64,000 nucleotides of DNA, taken from contig NZ_CP114014.1 of the NCBI RefSeq assembly GCF_040581415.1, forward strand, positions 4,650,001 through 4,714,000, written 5' to 3'. Below are positions 16,258-25,713 of this stretch, in pieces. The notes below the pieces were generated by a model. That model had not been told where the DNA came from. It did no database searches and was given only the letters and a program-made list of their open reading frames with translations. The translations under genes were made by a program, and so were the position numbers. Position 1 is the first letter of the stretch. Each line of letters opens with the position of its first letter. This DNA is from Paraconexibacter sp040581415. GTDB taxonomy: Bacteria > Actinomycetota > Thermoleophilia > Solirubrobacterales > Solirubrobacteraceae.

Positions 16258-17454
16258 ATGACCGTCACCGACGAGCCCCGCGAGCAGCCGTTCCCCGCCG
16301 CGTCCCCGACCGTCCGCTGGCGACGCCGGCGCACGCAGCTCACCGCCCGCATCAACGAGGCGGTGCAGCGCGCGAAGGTCCTGATCGGGGCCGACCTCGA
16401 GGTCGAGCCGCTCGACGCGAGCAACCCGGGCCAGGCCGCGGAGGTCATCGCCTCGCTCACCTGGCTCGCCATCGAGCGCCTGCGCGAGCAACGGCCCGGC
16501 CGGGCGGCGACGGTCGGCATGTGCGAGCTCGTCTGCGACCTGCAGCGCCTCTCGCTCGAGCTGCACGACCACGAGATGGCGACGCGCACCCGCCGCATCG
16601 CCGCCGTCGAGTCCGGCCTCTCGAGCCTGCGCGCGATCTCCGACACGTCCGACCTGCTGGACCGCGTCTGCAAGGAGCTCGTGCGCAGTGGCGGCTTCGG
16701 CCGGGCGCTGCTCTCGCGGGTCGAGGACGGGGTCTGGTCGCCCTGGGTCGGGCACTTCTCCGACGCGATGCCCGGCTGGTTCGACGCCTGGATCGACACG
16801 CGCATCCCCCTCGGCGACATGGTGCTGGAGACGCAGCTGCTGACCGAGCACCGGCCCGCGCTCGTGCACGACACGTCCGCGCCGGAGGTCCACCAGATCA
16901 CGCGCGACGGGCTGTCCGGCTCGTACGTCGTCGCCCCCGTCATGCCGGCCGGCAACGTCGTGGGGTTTCTCCACGCCGACCATCACCCGTCCGGCCGGCG
17001 CTGCGACGAGGCCGACCGCGACGTGCTCTGGGCGTTCGCCGAGGGCTTCGGCCACATCTACGAGCGCACCGTCCTGCTGCAGGGCGTGCGCGCCCAGCGC
17101 GAGGAGCTGCGCGACCTGATGTCCGACGTGGACCAGGCCATGCAGCAGCTCAGCGAGTCGGAGATCGAGCTCGCCTTGCAACCCGCCTCGGGCTCCGTCG
17201 TCACCCGGACCGCCGTCTCGGTCCTCACGACGATGAGCGCGAAGATGGAGGAGCTGACGCCGCGCGAGGCGGAGGTCCTCGCGCTCATGGTCGCCGGCGC
17301 GAAGAACGGTGCGATCGCCGAGAAGCTCGTCATCACCGAAGGCACCGTGAAGTCCCACGTGAAGCACATCCTGCGCAAGCTCGGGGCGGTCAACCGCTCC
17401 CAGGCGATCGCGCACTACCTCGGGGTCTCGCACGACGACCTCGACCGCGCCTGA
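16258..17454 (+). CDS. GAF domain-containing LuxR-family regulator (second of tandem pair)
   Basis: A 398-aa paralogue of the preceding gene with the same plan. An N-terminal helical part leads into a GAF-like domain at ~110-285 (SSLRAISDTSDLLDRV; GFGRALLSRVEDG; YVVAPVMPAGNVVGFLHAD; LWAFAEGFGHIYERTV), followed by a C-terminal LuxR HTH (LTPREAEVLALMVAGAKNG; EGTVKSHVKHILRKLGAVNRS). It starts 16 bases after the previous stop and is probably co-transcribed. Conservation of the VAPV-x(6)-GFLHAD strand pair in both proteins suggests related ligands. Targets are unknown; the flanking SCP2 genes and the nearby mce operon are the natural candidates. Confidence 0.88.
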   Translation: MTVTDEPREQPFPAASPTVRWRRRRTQLTARINEAVQRAKVLIGADLEVEPLDASNPGQAAEVIASLTWLAIERLREQRPGRAATVGMCELVCDLQRLSLELHDHEMATRTRRIAAVESGLSSLRAISDTSDLLDRVCKELVRSGGFGRALLSRVEDGVWSPWVGHFSDAMPGWFDAWIDTRIPLGDMVLETQLLTEHRPALVHDTSAPEVHQITRDGLSGSYVVAPVMPAGNVVGFLHADHHPSGRRCDEADRDVLWAFAEGFGHIYERTVLLQGVRAQREELRDLMSDVDQAMQQLSESEIELALQPASGSVVTRTAVSVLTTMSAKMEELTPREAEVLALMVAGAKNGAIAEKLVITEGTVKSHVKHILRKLGAVNRSQAIAHYLGVSHDDLDRA

Positions 17455-17653
17455 CCGCCGGCCACCAGCGCTGGACGCCCCGCGAAAGGGCGACCTCACC
17501 GCGTCTCCTCCCAAAGGGGGGGGATCGTGCACCGCAGGCGGGATGCTCCGGAAATGGCCCGGTCTTAGGTTCGATGAGGGATCAGGATCGCGTTCGGTGC
17601 GATGTCTGATCAGCCGGACGCACCGGTAGCCGACAGGGAGAGAGAGACCCGCC
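17455..17653 (+). promoter_or_regulatory. Promoter region of the third SCP2 gene
   Basis: 199 bases between the second LuxR gene and the SCP2 gene. It holds a CCTCCC-AAA-GGGGGGG cluster near 17508 and a TANNNT-type box (TAGGTT) near 17565, with a GGGAGAGAGAG ribosome-binding stretch just before the SCP2 ATG. This arrangement indicates an independent promoter for the SCP2 gene. Confidence 0.45.
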
Positions 17654-18073
17654 ATGAACCAGCAAGCCCACAGCCTTCCGGCCCTCACCGCCGAGTTCTT
17701 CAACCGCGCCGGCGACGACGCGGAGCTGAGCGAGCGGATGAGCTTCGCGGACACGGTCGTCCACATCTACTTCACCGACCTCCCCGACGGGGACAACGCG
17801 TGCACGATCTATCTCGACCGCAACCCGATCGGCGGGGAGACGGGCGCCGTCGGCAAGGCCGAGGTCGAGCTGTTCGCGCCGTCCAAGATCTTCATGGGCC
17901 TGTTCGCAGGCAAGGAAGCGCTCCCGATCGCCATCGTGCGCGGGGACGTCGAGTACAAGGGCCCGGTGCGCAAGTTCCTGCGCGTCGTCCCGATCCTGAC
18001 GTCGTTCGACTTCGACATGTTCAAAGACTCCTCACCGGTCACCGGCGAGGCGATCCCCAATCCTGCTGGCTAG
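17654..18073 (+). CDS. SCP2-type sterol/lipid-carrier protein (third of three)
   Basis: A 139-aa SCP2-like protein: an N-terminal helix (LPALTAEFFNRAG), strands VVHIYFTDLPDG and CTIYLDRNPI, the pattern KAEVELFAPSKIFMGLFAGKEALPIAIVRGDVEY, then KGPVRKFLRVVPIL. It probably binds lipid or acyl-CoA in the cytosol. It has a strong purine-rich ribosome-binding stretch (GGGAGAGAGAG) and its own upstream region. Two terminator hairpins follow the gene. With the two LuxR genes and two more SCP2 genes it forms a compact island beside the mce operon. Confidence 0.82.
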   Translation: MNQQAHSLPALTAEFFNRAGDDAELSERMSFADTVVHIYFTDLPDGDNACTIYLDRNPIGGETGAVGKAEVELFAPSKIFMGLFAGKEALPIAIVRGDVEYKGPVRKFLRVVPILTSFDFDMFKDSSPVTGEAIPNPAG

Positions 18074-18127
18074 CGACCTCCCTCTCTCGCCGTTAGCCGG
18101 AAGCACTGCAGGAGGATCGGGCAGGAG

Positions 18128-18162
18128 GACGACGGGCGCCTTCCCTTTAGGCGCCCGTCGTC
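18128..18162 (+). terminator. Strong rho-independent terminator after the SCP2 gene
   Basis: A perfect 13-bp GC-rich stem (GACGACGGGCGCC pairing with GGCGCCCGTCGTC) around a 9-base loop, followed by GTTTCTG. It lies 55 bases after the SCP2 stop. Confidence 0.85.
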
Positions 18163-18180
18163 GTTTCTGTAAGTAGTTCA

Positions 18181-18206
18181 CGGGGCGCTCCTTTCGGGGC
18201 GCCTCG
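18181..18206. terminator. Second terminator hairpin between convergent genes
   Basis: A stem of about 11 bp (core GGCGCTCC/GGGGCGCC with one G-T pair) around a TTTC loop, with GTCTTTTCC following on the plus strand. It lies 12 bases beyond the stop of the minus-strand membrane protein gene and so probably ends transcription from both sides. Confidence 0.6.
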
Positions 18207-18218
18207 TGTCTTTTCCGG

Positions 18219-19001
18219 TCAGAGCGCCGGGCCGTCGAACGCCGCGCGGCGCTCCCAGGCCTCGGGCCGACCGCCGGGCCAGTAGCCGAACGCGAGCAGC
18301 GCGATGCTCACGAGCCAGGAGATGAACATCGCGTCGCCGATCGGCAGGATCGGGAACGCGCACGCACCCGCGACGCCCCAGTAGCCCAGGAAGCTCGTCA
18401 GCAGCCCGACGCGCATCGCCGCGAGCGACAGCCGCGCGACCCAGAACGCGAAGACGGCACGCGCGGCGAGCTCGATCAGCGCGGCAGAGGTGGCGGCGTC
18501 GCTGCCGTCGATGAGGTCGCCGGCACGCTTCGCGGTGAGCGGCCCCGAGGTGTACGTGTCGGCGATGTCCTTGAGCGTGAAGTAGCGCCACATGACGGCG
18601 GCGGTGACGAGGACGGCGCCGACGACCAGCGAGCGCTGCACCCATGCGGACACCGTGACGCCTCGCCGGGCGACGAGCCAGATGAGGTACAGGCCGACCG
18701 GGATGCAGATCAGGAGCCCGACGCCCTTCAGCGCCGCGCCCAGCGCGTGGAGGTCGGCGTGCGCGGCCAGGTCGGCGAGCTCGTTCTGGCGGTCGACGTC
18801 GGTCCGCGTCGCCTTGGCCGACCCGGGCTCGCCTGCCCCCTCCCCTCCGCCGGCCCGCGCCAGGCCCAGCGACGCGACGAACACCGCGACGGCGACGAAC
18901 CCCACGATGCCGGCGATGCGGCCCCGGCGCCGCTCCTCCTGGGCGTCGATCGGCGGCGCGTCGGACCCGTCACGCGTTCCGGCGCCCGTCGGGTCCGTCA
19001 T
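18219..19001 (-). CDS. Integral membrane protein, last gene of the mce operon
   Basis: A 260-aa protein with about six hydrophobic segments: one near residue 30-50, one at ~105-125, then several between ~130 and 240. An extramembrane stretch (~50-95) follows the first segment. The ends are hydrophilic, and the N-terminus is rich in Asp, Glu and Arg. I do not recognise a family with confidence; the layout resembles DUF4386-like membrane proteins. Its ATG overlaps the stop of the MMPL transporter gene by four bases, so it is translationally coupled to the end of the mce operon and may be an accessory of the import or export machinery. It ends at the bidirectional terminators near 18.2 kb. Confidence 0.7.
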   Translation of the reverse strand: MTDPTGAGTRDGSDAPPIDAQEERRRGRIAGIVGFVAVAVFVASLGLARAGGGEGAGEPGSAKATRTDVDRQNELADLAAHADLHALGAALKGVGLLICIPVGLYLIWLVARRGVTVSAWVQRSLVVGAVLVTAAVMWRYFTLKDIADTYTSGPLTAKRAGDLIDGSDAATSAALIELAARAVFAFWVARLSLAAMRVGLLTSFLGYWGVAGACAFPILPIGDAMFISWLVSIALLAFGYWPGGRPEAWERRAAFDGPAL

Positions 19002-21469
19002 GCCACCGGCTCCGGGACGGATGACCCCCGCCGCCGTGACCGGCCGCCGGCGTCCCCTGTCGAGGGCGTGGCGCCGCGGCCGCGATCGAGCGCCACGGCC
19101 AGCGGCGGGACGAGCGCAATCGCGGCCAGCACCGACAGCGTGAGCTCGAGCGCGGCGACGACGCCGAACTGCTGCAGGACCGGCAGCCGGCTGAGGCCGA
19201 GCACCAGGAAGCCGAGGGCGACCGTGCCGGCGGAGACGATCAGGGGCGTGCTGAGCAGGTCGGTCGCGCGGCGGGCGGCAGCCTCCGGGTCCAGGCCCGC
19301 CCGGCGCTCCTCGTGATAGCGCGCCTCCAGCAGCAGGCCGAACTCGACGCCGACGGCGAGGACCAGCGGATCCAGTCCGGCGCTCAGCGGTGACAGCTCC
19401 AGGCCGATGCTGTCGACGACGACCGACGTCACGCCGGCGGCGAACAGCGCGGGCGCCAGCGGGATCAGCGCGCGGCGGACGTCGCGGCGCGCCGCCAGCA
19501 GCAGCAGGAAGATGATCAGCGCGCTCAGGAGCAGCAGCCACGGGCGCTCCTTCTGCAGGCCGTCGACGCCGGCCGCCGACAGCGCCTGCAGCCCGGAGAC
19601 CTGCGCGGTGATGCTGCGCGGAGCGCTGCCGTCGAGGACGTCCTGCATCCGCTGGATGAGCTCGGCCTGCTCGCCGGCCGAGCCCAGCGGGATGCCGTAG
19701 CTCAGCTCGGCGCGCGTGCGGTCCTTGGTCAGGATGCCGTCGACGAACTGCGCGGGGATCAGCTTCAGGATCCGCGGGATGGCCGCCGCATCGGGGACCC
19801 CGGCGCCCGCCGTACCCAGGATCGTGGCGAGGTTCGGCCCCGGGTCCAGCTGGCGGTCGAGCTTCAGCAGCTTCGGCTCGACGTCCTGCATCCACTGCAG
19901 CCCCTCGGGGGACGCGACGTTCTTCCCGGTGACCGCCACGCGGATCTGGCCGCCGGTGCCGAGCTCCTCCTGGAGTGCCTCCAGGCGCTGCAGCTCCGGC
20001 ATGTCACGGTCGGCGAGCTTGCGCACGTCCGACTGCACGTCGGTTCCGCCGCTGAGCACCAGGCCCGCGAGCGTCACCCCGATCAGGACGGCGAGTGCGG
20101 CGAAGCGGGCACGCGGGCCGAGCGACGGCCGCGGCAGGCGCAGCTCGGGAAGCGGCCGTGCCGGCCTGTCGAGGGCGACGATCAGCGGCCCGGTGAGCAG
20201 CAGCAGGCAGAGCAGACTGCAGCCGACGCCGAGGGCGAGCGTCAGGCCCAGGCGCCCCACCAGCGGCACCGGGCTGAGCATGAGCGCGAGGAACCCCGCC
20301 GCCATGACGCCGCCGGCCAGCAGCAGCGTCGGCCCGACCTTGTCGACAGCCGCGTCCGCCGCGGCCCTGGGCTCCAGGCCGCGCCCGCGTTCCAGCCAGT
20401 ACCTCGCCTGCAGCTGCACGACGTAGTCGACCGCGAGCCCGAGGATGACCGGCAGCGCGGCGAGGGTGGCCGGCGTGAAGCCCAGGCCCAGGGGCCAGCT
20501 GAGGCCGGCGGTCAGCGCGACGGCGGCGCCGGCCGGAACCAGCAGGTAGAGCGCCCGGTTGCGTAGGCCCAGGCCCAGCAGCAGCGCGACCGCCATGGCG
20601 ATGACGACGGCGGGGGCGACCCGCAGCAGCTCGTCGGCGACGCGGTCGGTCGCCTGCGCCACGACGAGCGGCGCGCCGGCCACCGACATCTGCACCCCCG
20701 GGAGTCTGCTGCTGCCGATGATCGCCCCGGCGCGGCGTCCGATGTCGGTCACCTCGGCGTCCGAGAGCCCGGCGCGGGGACGCAGCACGACCAGCGCGTG
20801 CTCGCGGTCGGGGAACAGGAACGCGAAGCGCTTCTTCGGCTCGACGCCCGAGCCGAGGACAAGCTGCGCGACGAAGTTGCGGTTGGTCGCCGACGGCAGC
20901 CCGGTCGCGCCGAAGCGCGCGAGCAGCGCCGAGTACTCCTGCTGGACCGGGGCGAGCGCCTTCAGCCGCGTCTGGTCCTTGATCGTCTCGACCTCCTCGG
21001 GCGTGAACTTCCCGCTCTTGGTCGCCTCGGCGGCGGCGGCGTTCGCCGCCTTGTCGGCGGTCTCGGCGATCGGGCCGAGCTCCCGCTTGACGACCGCGAA
21101 CAGCTGGTCGACCGACCGGTGGACGAAGGTCGACGGGCCGATGGCGGTCTTGACCCCGGGGATCTTCGCCAGCCGGGTCTCGATGACGTCGAGCTTCTCG
21201 ATGTTCGCCGGGCTCAGCGTCGCGTCCAGGATGTCCCCCTTGAGCAGCACGACGATCGGCTCGCCGCCGAACGCCCGCTCCTGGGCGATCGTCGCGGCGC
21301 CGACGTCAGACCCCGAGCGGGCGAGCAGCGTCTGCGACGACGTGGGCGTCAGCTGCAGGGCGGCCAGCGCGGCCACCAGCACGGCGAGGACCCCCAGAAC
21401 GAGCGCACGGCGCGGTCGTGCGACCGCGCCGTGCGCCATCCGGATGGCGACATCCGGGATGCGCCTCAT
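18998..21469 (-). CDS. MMPL/RND-family transporter
   Basis: An 823-aa protein with the RND/MMPL plan. One N-terminal transmembrane helix (~22-41) is followed by a large periplasmic loop (~42-265) and five helices containing GLAVDYVVQLQARY. A second single helix, second loop and second helical bundle follow, containing AVGVEFGLLLEARYHEER. The two internal halves are homologous, as expected for about 12 helices. It starts 23 bases after mceF with GGGAG before the ATG, so it belongs to the mce operon. MmpL-type exporters handle lipids in mycobacteria; here it probably moves lipid in connection with the Mce system. The direction is inference. Confidence 0.9.
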   Translation of the reverse strand: MRRIPDVAIRMAHGAVARPRRALVLGVLAVLVAALAALQLTPTSSQTLLARSGSDVGAATIAQERAFGGEPIVVLLKGDILDATLSPANIEKLDVIETRLAKIPGVKTAIGPSTFVHRSVDQLFAVVKRELGPIAETADKAANAAAAEATKSGKFTPEEVETIKDQTRLKALAPVQQEYSALLARFGATGLPSATNRNFVAQLVLGSGVEPKKRFAFLFPDREHALVVLRPRAGLSDAEVTDIGRRAGAIIGSSRLPGVQMSVAGAPLVVAQATDRVADELLRVAPAVVIAMAVALLLGLGLRNRALYLLVPAGAAVALTAGLSWPLGLGFTPATLAALPVILGLAVDYVVQLQARYWLERGRGLEPRAAADAAVDKVGPTLLLAGGVMAAGFLALMLSPVPLVGRLGLTLALGVGCSLLCLLLLTGPLIVALDRPARPLPELRLPRPSLGPRARFAALAVLIGVTLAGLVLSGGTDVQSDVRKLADRDMPELQRLEALQEELGTGGQIRVAVTGKNVASPEGLQWMQDVEPKLLKLDRQLDPGPNLATILGTAGAGVPDAAAIPRILKLIPAQFVDGILTKDRTRAELSYGIPLGSAGEQAELIQRMQDVLDGSAPRSITAQVSGLQALSAAGVDGLQKERPWLLLLSALIIFLLLLAARRDVRRALIPLAPALFAAGVTSVVVDSIGLELSPLSAGLDPLVLAVGVEFGLLLEARYHEERRAGLDPEAAARRATDLLSTPLIVSAGTVALGFLVLGLSRLPVLQQFGVVAALELTLSVLAAIALVPPLAVALDRGRGATPSTGDAGGRSRRRGSSVPEPVA

Positions 21470-21492
21470 CGAACCACTCCCATAGGCGGAAG

Positions 21493-22836
21493 CTACTTCT
21501 TCTTCGCTGCCGCGTCGGCCTCGATGATCGGGTAGTTGCCGTCGAAGTCCGACAGGCCGGCCGTCTTGGCGATCCCGGGCGGACGGTAGGAGTTGTTGTG
21601 CGTGTTCTCGATCTGCGAGACGGCCTGCGACTTCAGCAGGATGTTCGCCGCCTGCAGCATCGCCGGCGAGAACGCCGCGAAGCTGTGCTCACCCGCCGGG
21701 CAGGTGCAGCGACCGATGCCGCCGTACTTGTCCCAGAAGATGTTGGACGAGAAGTGCTGGAGCGTGTTGACGACGTCCATGTTGTACGGCTTGAGGAAGG
21801 ACAGGAACGGGTTCAGCTGTCGCAGCGTCGCCTCGAGCGCCGGGAACGTCGGGTTGCCCGCCTTGGAGAACGAGCGCAGCTGCGTCAGGAGCGGGTCGGC
21901 CCGGTCGGTGAACTTCGGCAGCTCGTCGAACAGGCGGTTGGCCTGGTCGGCCGTGGGGCCGAGATCGCGGATGACGGGCGTGAGGTCGCGCAGGGCGACG
22001 TTCAGGTCCCGCACGACCGGCACCGCGCGGCCCGAGAAGCCGGAGAGCCGCGTGACGCTGCTCTGCGCCTGGCGCAGCGTGGCCGGGAACTCGGCGAACG
22101 CGCTCTTCAGCTGCTCGTCACGCTCGGACACCGCCTCGGCAGTGACCTTCGCCGACTTCAGCAGCGTGGTCAGGTCGGCACGACGATCCGAGATGGCCCG
22201 GAAGATCGTGTTGCCCTGCTGGATGAGGTCGCCGACCTGACGGCTCTGGGCGTTGAGGACGTCGGTGACCTGCGTGCCCTTGGACGTCAGCGGCGCGAGG
22301 TCGCCGATGAAGGCGTTCAGGTCCTTGCCGTGCCCCTGGAGGCCGCCGCCGAGGGCGCGGAGGTTCGTCGAGATTGCGGCACGCGTGTCCTTGTCGAGCG
22401 AGTTGAGGACCTTGTCGATCGGCACCGCTTCCTTGCTGGCGCGGTCCGGCAGCGAGCCCCCGTCCTTCAGCTCGCCGCTCGACGGCGAGCCACGGGTGAT
22501 CTCGACGTAGTTCTCGCCCACGAGCGTCTTCTGGCGGACCAGGACCGTCGCGTCGTTGTAGATCGGGACGATCTCGTCCTCGAGGTCCATGACCACCAGC
22601 GCCTTGGTGCCGCGCGGCTTGACGTCGACGACCTCGCCGACGGTGACACCCGCCGCGCGGACGTCAGCGTGCTTGAGCAGCTGCTGCGGCTCGACCTGGG
22701 CGTTGACCGTGTACCGGTTCTGCGCGGTGGGCAGCCGCCCGCCGGCAGCGCCGTAGTAGTAGATCAGGATCAGGAGCGCGCCGAGGCACACGAGCGCCAG
22801 GACGAAGACCTTCCCGAACAGGTTGTTGATCTTCAT
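21493..22836 (-). CDS. mceF: Mce family protein, sixth of the operon (MceF position)
   Basis: A 447-aa substrate-binding protein of a Mce lipid importer. An N-terminal membrane anchor (~8-28) is followed by the MlaD/Mce domain at ~35-120 (YTVNAQVEPQQLLKHADVRAAGVTVGEV...VLVRQKTLVGENYVEITRG). A long helical region of heptad-like character then predicts the needle or tunnel part, and the tail is variable with three Cys. The ATG at 22836 overlaps the mceE stop (ATGA) and is chosen over an upstream in-frame codon inside mceE. It is the last mce gene before the MMPL transporter. Confidence 0.93.
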   Translation of the reverse strand: MKINNLFGKVFVLALVCLGALLILIYYYGAAGGRLPTAQNRYTVNAQVEPQQLLKHADVRAAGVTVGEVVDVKPRGTKALVVMDLEDEIVPIYNDATVLVRQKTLVGENYVEITRGSPSSGELKDGGSLPDRASKEAVPIDKVLNSLDKDTRAAISTNLRALGGGLQGHGKDLNAFIGDLAPLTSKGTQVTDVLNAQSRQVGDLIQQGNTIFRAISDRRADLTTLLKSAKVTAEAVSERDEQLKSAFAEFPATLRQAQSSVTRLSGFSGRAVPVVRDLNVALRDLTPVIRDLGPTADQANRLFDELPKFTDRADPLLTQLRSFSKAGNPTFPALEATLRQLNPFLSFLKPYNMDVVNTLQHFSSNIFWDKYGGIGRCTCPAGEHSFAAFSPAMLQAANILLKSQAVSQIENTHNNSYRPPGIAKTAGLSDFDGNYPIIEADAAAKKK

Positions 22837-24170
22837 GGGTTCACGATCCTGTCGCCGCCTTGGACCTTGTCTTCGAGGTGGCACGGCACGAAGCGCTTCC
22901 ACTCGGGTGAGGGGAAGAACTCGCCGAGCGAGTTGAAGTCGACGTTCACGTCGGCGCGGAAGTTCGCCACCGACGAGTTGGCCGGCGCGGGCGTCGCGTC
23001 ACCGAGCTTCGTCGCCGAGAGGAACCGGCTGACGAACCGTCCGGTGATGTCCAGGCAGGGCACGCCCATCTCGACGCCCTTGTCGAGCTGCGGCGCCTGC
23101 GTCCGCAGTTGCTTGAACACCCCGACGAGCGATCGGGACGTCGGCCTGACGGAGCGGGCCAGTGGCCTGAGCTCCCTGACCGGCGTGCGGAGCGCCTGCA
23201 GCGCCGGGGTCGCGTCCTTCGCGAACTCGTTCAGGCTGTCCAGGCCGGACGGCAGCTGCTTGGCCACCGGCCGCAGCGACTGCAGGGCCGGGTCGAGGAC
23301 CTCTTCGGTCGCCCGCAGGTTCGCGAACGAGCTCTTCATCGCCTGGAGCGTCCCGGGCAGCTGCGCGAGCGTCGCGGCGAACGGGCCGTCGTTGTCGTTC
23401 AGCGTCCCGAGGACCTCGTCGCCGTGCCTGACGAAGCCGGCCAGCTGGCGGTCCTTCTCCGACAGCTCACCCGCGATCCCGCTGAAGGCGGTGACGAAGC
23501 GCTTGAGGTTCTGCCGGCGCTCGGCGAGCGCGTTCAGCACGCTGGTCGCGTTCTCGAAGAACGGCTTCAGCTGCACGAAGCCCCAGCGCAGGTCGTTGCC
23601 GCCGTCCTCCAGACCGCGGCCGAGCTGGTTCAGCAGGCTCGCGAGGTTCGTCCGCGTCGGGTCGTCGAAGGTCTGCAGGACGTTGCCGATCTGGACCGGG
23701 GAGATGGTCCGCTGGTCCGGGAGCACGTCGTTCTTGCCGAGCTCACCGGCGGCCTTGGTCCCGCGGGTGATGATGTCGACGTACATGTCCTCGAGCGGCG
23801 TGATCGGCCGGATCCGGACCTGCGCGTCCTTGTAGAGGGGCGCGTACTTCTTCTCGAGGTTGAGCGTGAGGATCGCGCGGCCGTTCGTCAGCTCGGACTT
23901 CTTGATCGAGCCGGCCTTGACGCCGGCGAGCCGCAGCTCGACCCGGCTGGGGACGACGCCCTTCGCGTCCGTGAACGCGACCTTGTAGGGCTCGTACTTC
24001 ACCCACGGCTTGTCGCCCGCCAGGTTGCGGATGATCTGCGCGCTGGCGAACAGGCCGGCGACCATCAGCAGGACGAACATCGCAAACGGGCCGGAGGCGC
24101 GGCGCGCCTCGAGCTTCAGGCGGTCGATGCCCGCCTTCTCGGCGGCAACACCCTTGTTATCGAGCGCCAT
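22833..24170 (-). CDS. mceE: Mce family protein, fifth of the operon (MceE position)
   Basis: A 445-aa Mce protein. A transmembrane anchor at ~28-48 (FAMFVLLMVAGLFASAQII) is followed by the Mce domain (YKVAFTDAKGVVPSRVELRLAGVKAG...RIRPITPLEDMYVDIITRG) and a helical tunnel region. In mycobacteria the MceE position is usually a lipoprotein; here no lipobox Cys follows the anchor, so it is predicted to be held by a transmembrane helix. It starts three bases after mceD and overlaps mceF by four. Confidence 0.92.
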   Translation of the reverse strand: MALDNKGVAAEKAGIDRLKLEARRASGPFAMFVLLMVAGLFASAQIIRNLAGDKPWVKYEPYKVAFTDAKGVVPSRVELRLAGVKAGSIKKSELTNGRAILTLNLEKKYAPLYKDAQVRIRPITPLEDMYVDIITRGTKAAGELGKNDVLPDQRTISPVQIGNVLQTFDDPTRTNLASLLNQLGRGLEDGGNDLRWGFVQLKPFFENATSVLNALAERRQNLKRFVTAFSGIAGELSEKDRQLAGFVRHGDEVLGTLNDNDGPFAATLAQLPGTLQAMKSSFANLRATEEVLDPALQSLRPVAKQLPSGLDSLNEFAKDATPALQALRTPVRELRPLARSVRPTSRSLVGVFKQLRTQAPQLDKGVEMGVPCLDITGRFVSRFLSATKLGDATPAPANSSVANFRADVNVDFNSLGEFFPSPEWKRFVPCHLEDKVQGGDRIVNP

Positions 24171-24172
24171 CT

Positions 24173-25711
24173 CTAGCGTCCCTTCCTGAGCTTCGTCGCG
24201 AGCGACTTGGTGAGCTTGGGCAGATCCTTGAGGAGCTTGTTGCCCTTGATGTACGAGTTGAGCGTCTCGAGCGAGAGACCCTCGACGCCCTCGCCGCGGA
24301 GCTTGAACAGCTTCGGGTCCTTGCCGGTCACGGCGCTGGCCATGGCGACCTGCGTCATCGCGCAGGCGAGCTTCGCCTGCGTCTCCGGGTTGAAGACGTC
24401 GATCTTGCAGGGGGCGATGTTCAGGGCGTTCGCGCCGGCGGCCGCCTCGAAGTTCGCCATCGCGCCGTAGCGGTCACCCCAGGACGTCGCCGCGCTGGCG
24501 TGCGAGGCGAGCGGCCCGATGTTCGTGTAGTTCACACGGTGCGTGGCCGGGTCCTTCGCCTTCAGGAACGGGATGTACTTGTCCTCGGCCAGGGCCAGCG
24601 TGTGGTTCAGCGGCTCCAACGCGGGGACGCCCGAGTTGGCCGCGGTCCGCAGGTCGGTCAGCGCGGGCCGCACGTCGTTCAGCGTCGGGCGCAGGTCCGC
24701 CAGCAGCGGGCGCAGGACGCGGAGCGTCGTGGACGTCTGGTCCGCGGTCGGTGCGAGCTTGCGCAGCCCGGGCTGCAGCTCGTCGGCGACCGGGTCGACG
24801 ATGTCGAGCGTCGTCTCCAGCCGGTTCAGCGTCGTGCGCGTCTCGCGCAGGGCGGCCGGTGCCGTGTTGAGCGTGGCGGCCAGGTTGGCCCGCTGCGCGG
24901 AGGTGACACCGAGCGCGCCGGCGCCGTTGTCCACCAGTCCGCCGAGGGCGACCTGGTCGCCGGCCAGCTCGCCGAGCGCCTTGCTGGCGTTCGCCACGAG
25001 CTCCGGCAGGTCGGTGCCGGGGTCCAGGCCGCGCAGGCCGGGGAGACCTTCCGCCCCCGCCTGCATCGAGCCGACGGCGCCGGTCGAGCCGCCGAACCTG
25101 CCGGGCGCGCTTGAGCCACGCAGGCCGTCGGTCGCGCTGCCGATCGCGCCGCGGACGGCTTCCGGATCCGCGAAGCCCTTGTCGAACTCGGTGATCATCG
25201 TCGCGAGCGCGGTGCGGCCCTTCGCGTCGAGCGGCTCGAGCGTCGTGTCGAGCTCGACCTGGTCGGTGGTGCGGCTCTTCGGCAGCGTCCCGCCGGCCCA
25301 CTTCGGTGCGCTGGGCGACCCGGGGTCGATGTCGACGTAGAGGTTGCGGCCCAGGAGCGTCCGCCAGCGGAGGGCCATGCGCAGATCGCTGTGGAGGTCG
25401 AGCTTCTGGCCCTTCTTGATCTCCATGGTGACCAGCGCGCCCTTGCCGTCGGACGCACGCTCGATCTTCTTGACCTGGCCGACCTCGACGCCCTGCACGC
25501 GGACCGGGGTGTAGCCCGGGCGCACGTTGGCGCCGAAGGCGAACTCGGCCTTGAGCTCCTTGCCGCCCCCGGAGAGGAGCGGCACGCTCGGACGCGTGTA
25601 GATCGTGTAGAGGAAGATCGCGGTCAGGGCCACGAAGATGGCGCCCGTGCGGATCGTCTTCGGGCGGTACTGGCCCGGGCGGTAGTCGAACCGGCCTCCG
25701 ATTTTCGCCAT
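24173..25711 (-). CDS. mceD: Mce family protein, fourth of the operon (MceD position)
   Basis: A 512-aa Mce protein, the longest of the six. The anchor lies at ~22-40 (TGAIFVALTAIFLYTIYT), the Mce domain at ~50-140 (LKAEFAFGANVRPGYTPVRVQGVEVGQV...RWRTLLGRNLYVDIDPG), and a Gly/Ala-rich insertion at ~205-250 precedes the helical region. The C-terminus is basic (TKSLATKLRKGR). A GGAGG ribosome-binding site lies nine bases before the ATG, overlapping the end of mceC. It has a hexameric Mce-complex role in lipid uptake, as known for the family. Confidence 0.92.
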   Translation of the reverse strand: MAKIGGRFDYRPGQYRPKTIRTGAIFVALTAIFLYTIYTRPSVPLLSGGGKELKAEFAFGANVRPGYTPVRVQGVEVGQVKKIERASDGKGALVTMEIKKGQKLDLHSDLRMALRWRTLLGRNLYVDIDPGSPSAPKWAGGTLPKSRTTDQVELDTTLEPLDAKGRTALATMITEFDKGFADPEAVRGAIGSATDGLRGSSAPGRFGGSTGAVGSMQAGAEGLPGLRGLDPGTDLPELVANASKALGELAGDQVALGGLVDNGAGALGVTSAQRANLAATLNTAPAALRETRTTLNRLETTLDIVDPVADELQPGLRKLAPTADQTSTTLRVLRPLLADLRPTLNDVRPALTDLRTAANSGVPALEPLNHTLALAEDKYIPFLKAKDPATHRVNYTNIGPLASHASAATSWGDRYGAMANFEAAAGANALNIAPCKIDVFNPETQAKLACAMTQVAMASAVTGKDPKLFKLRGEGVEGLSLETLNSYIKGNKLLKDLPKLTKSLATKLRKGR

Positions 25712-25713
25712 GA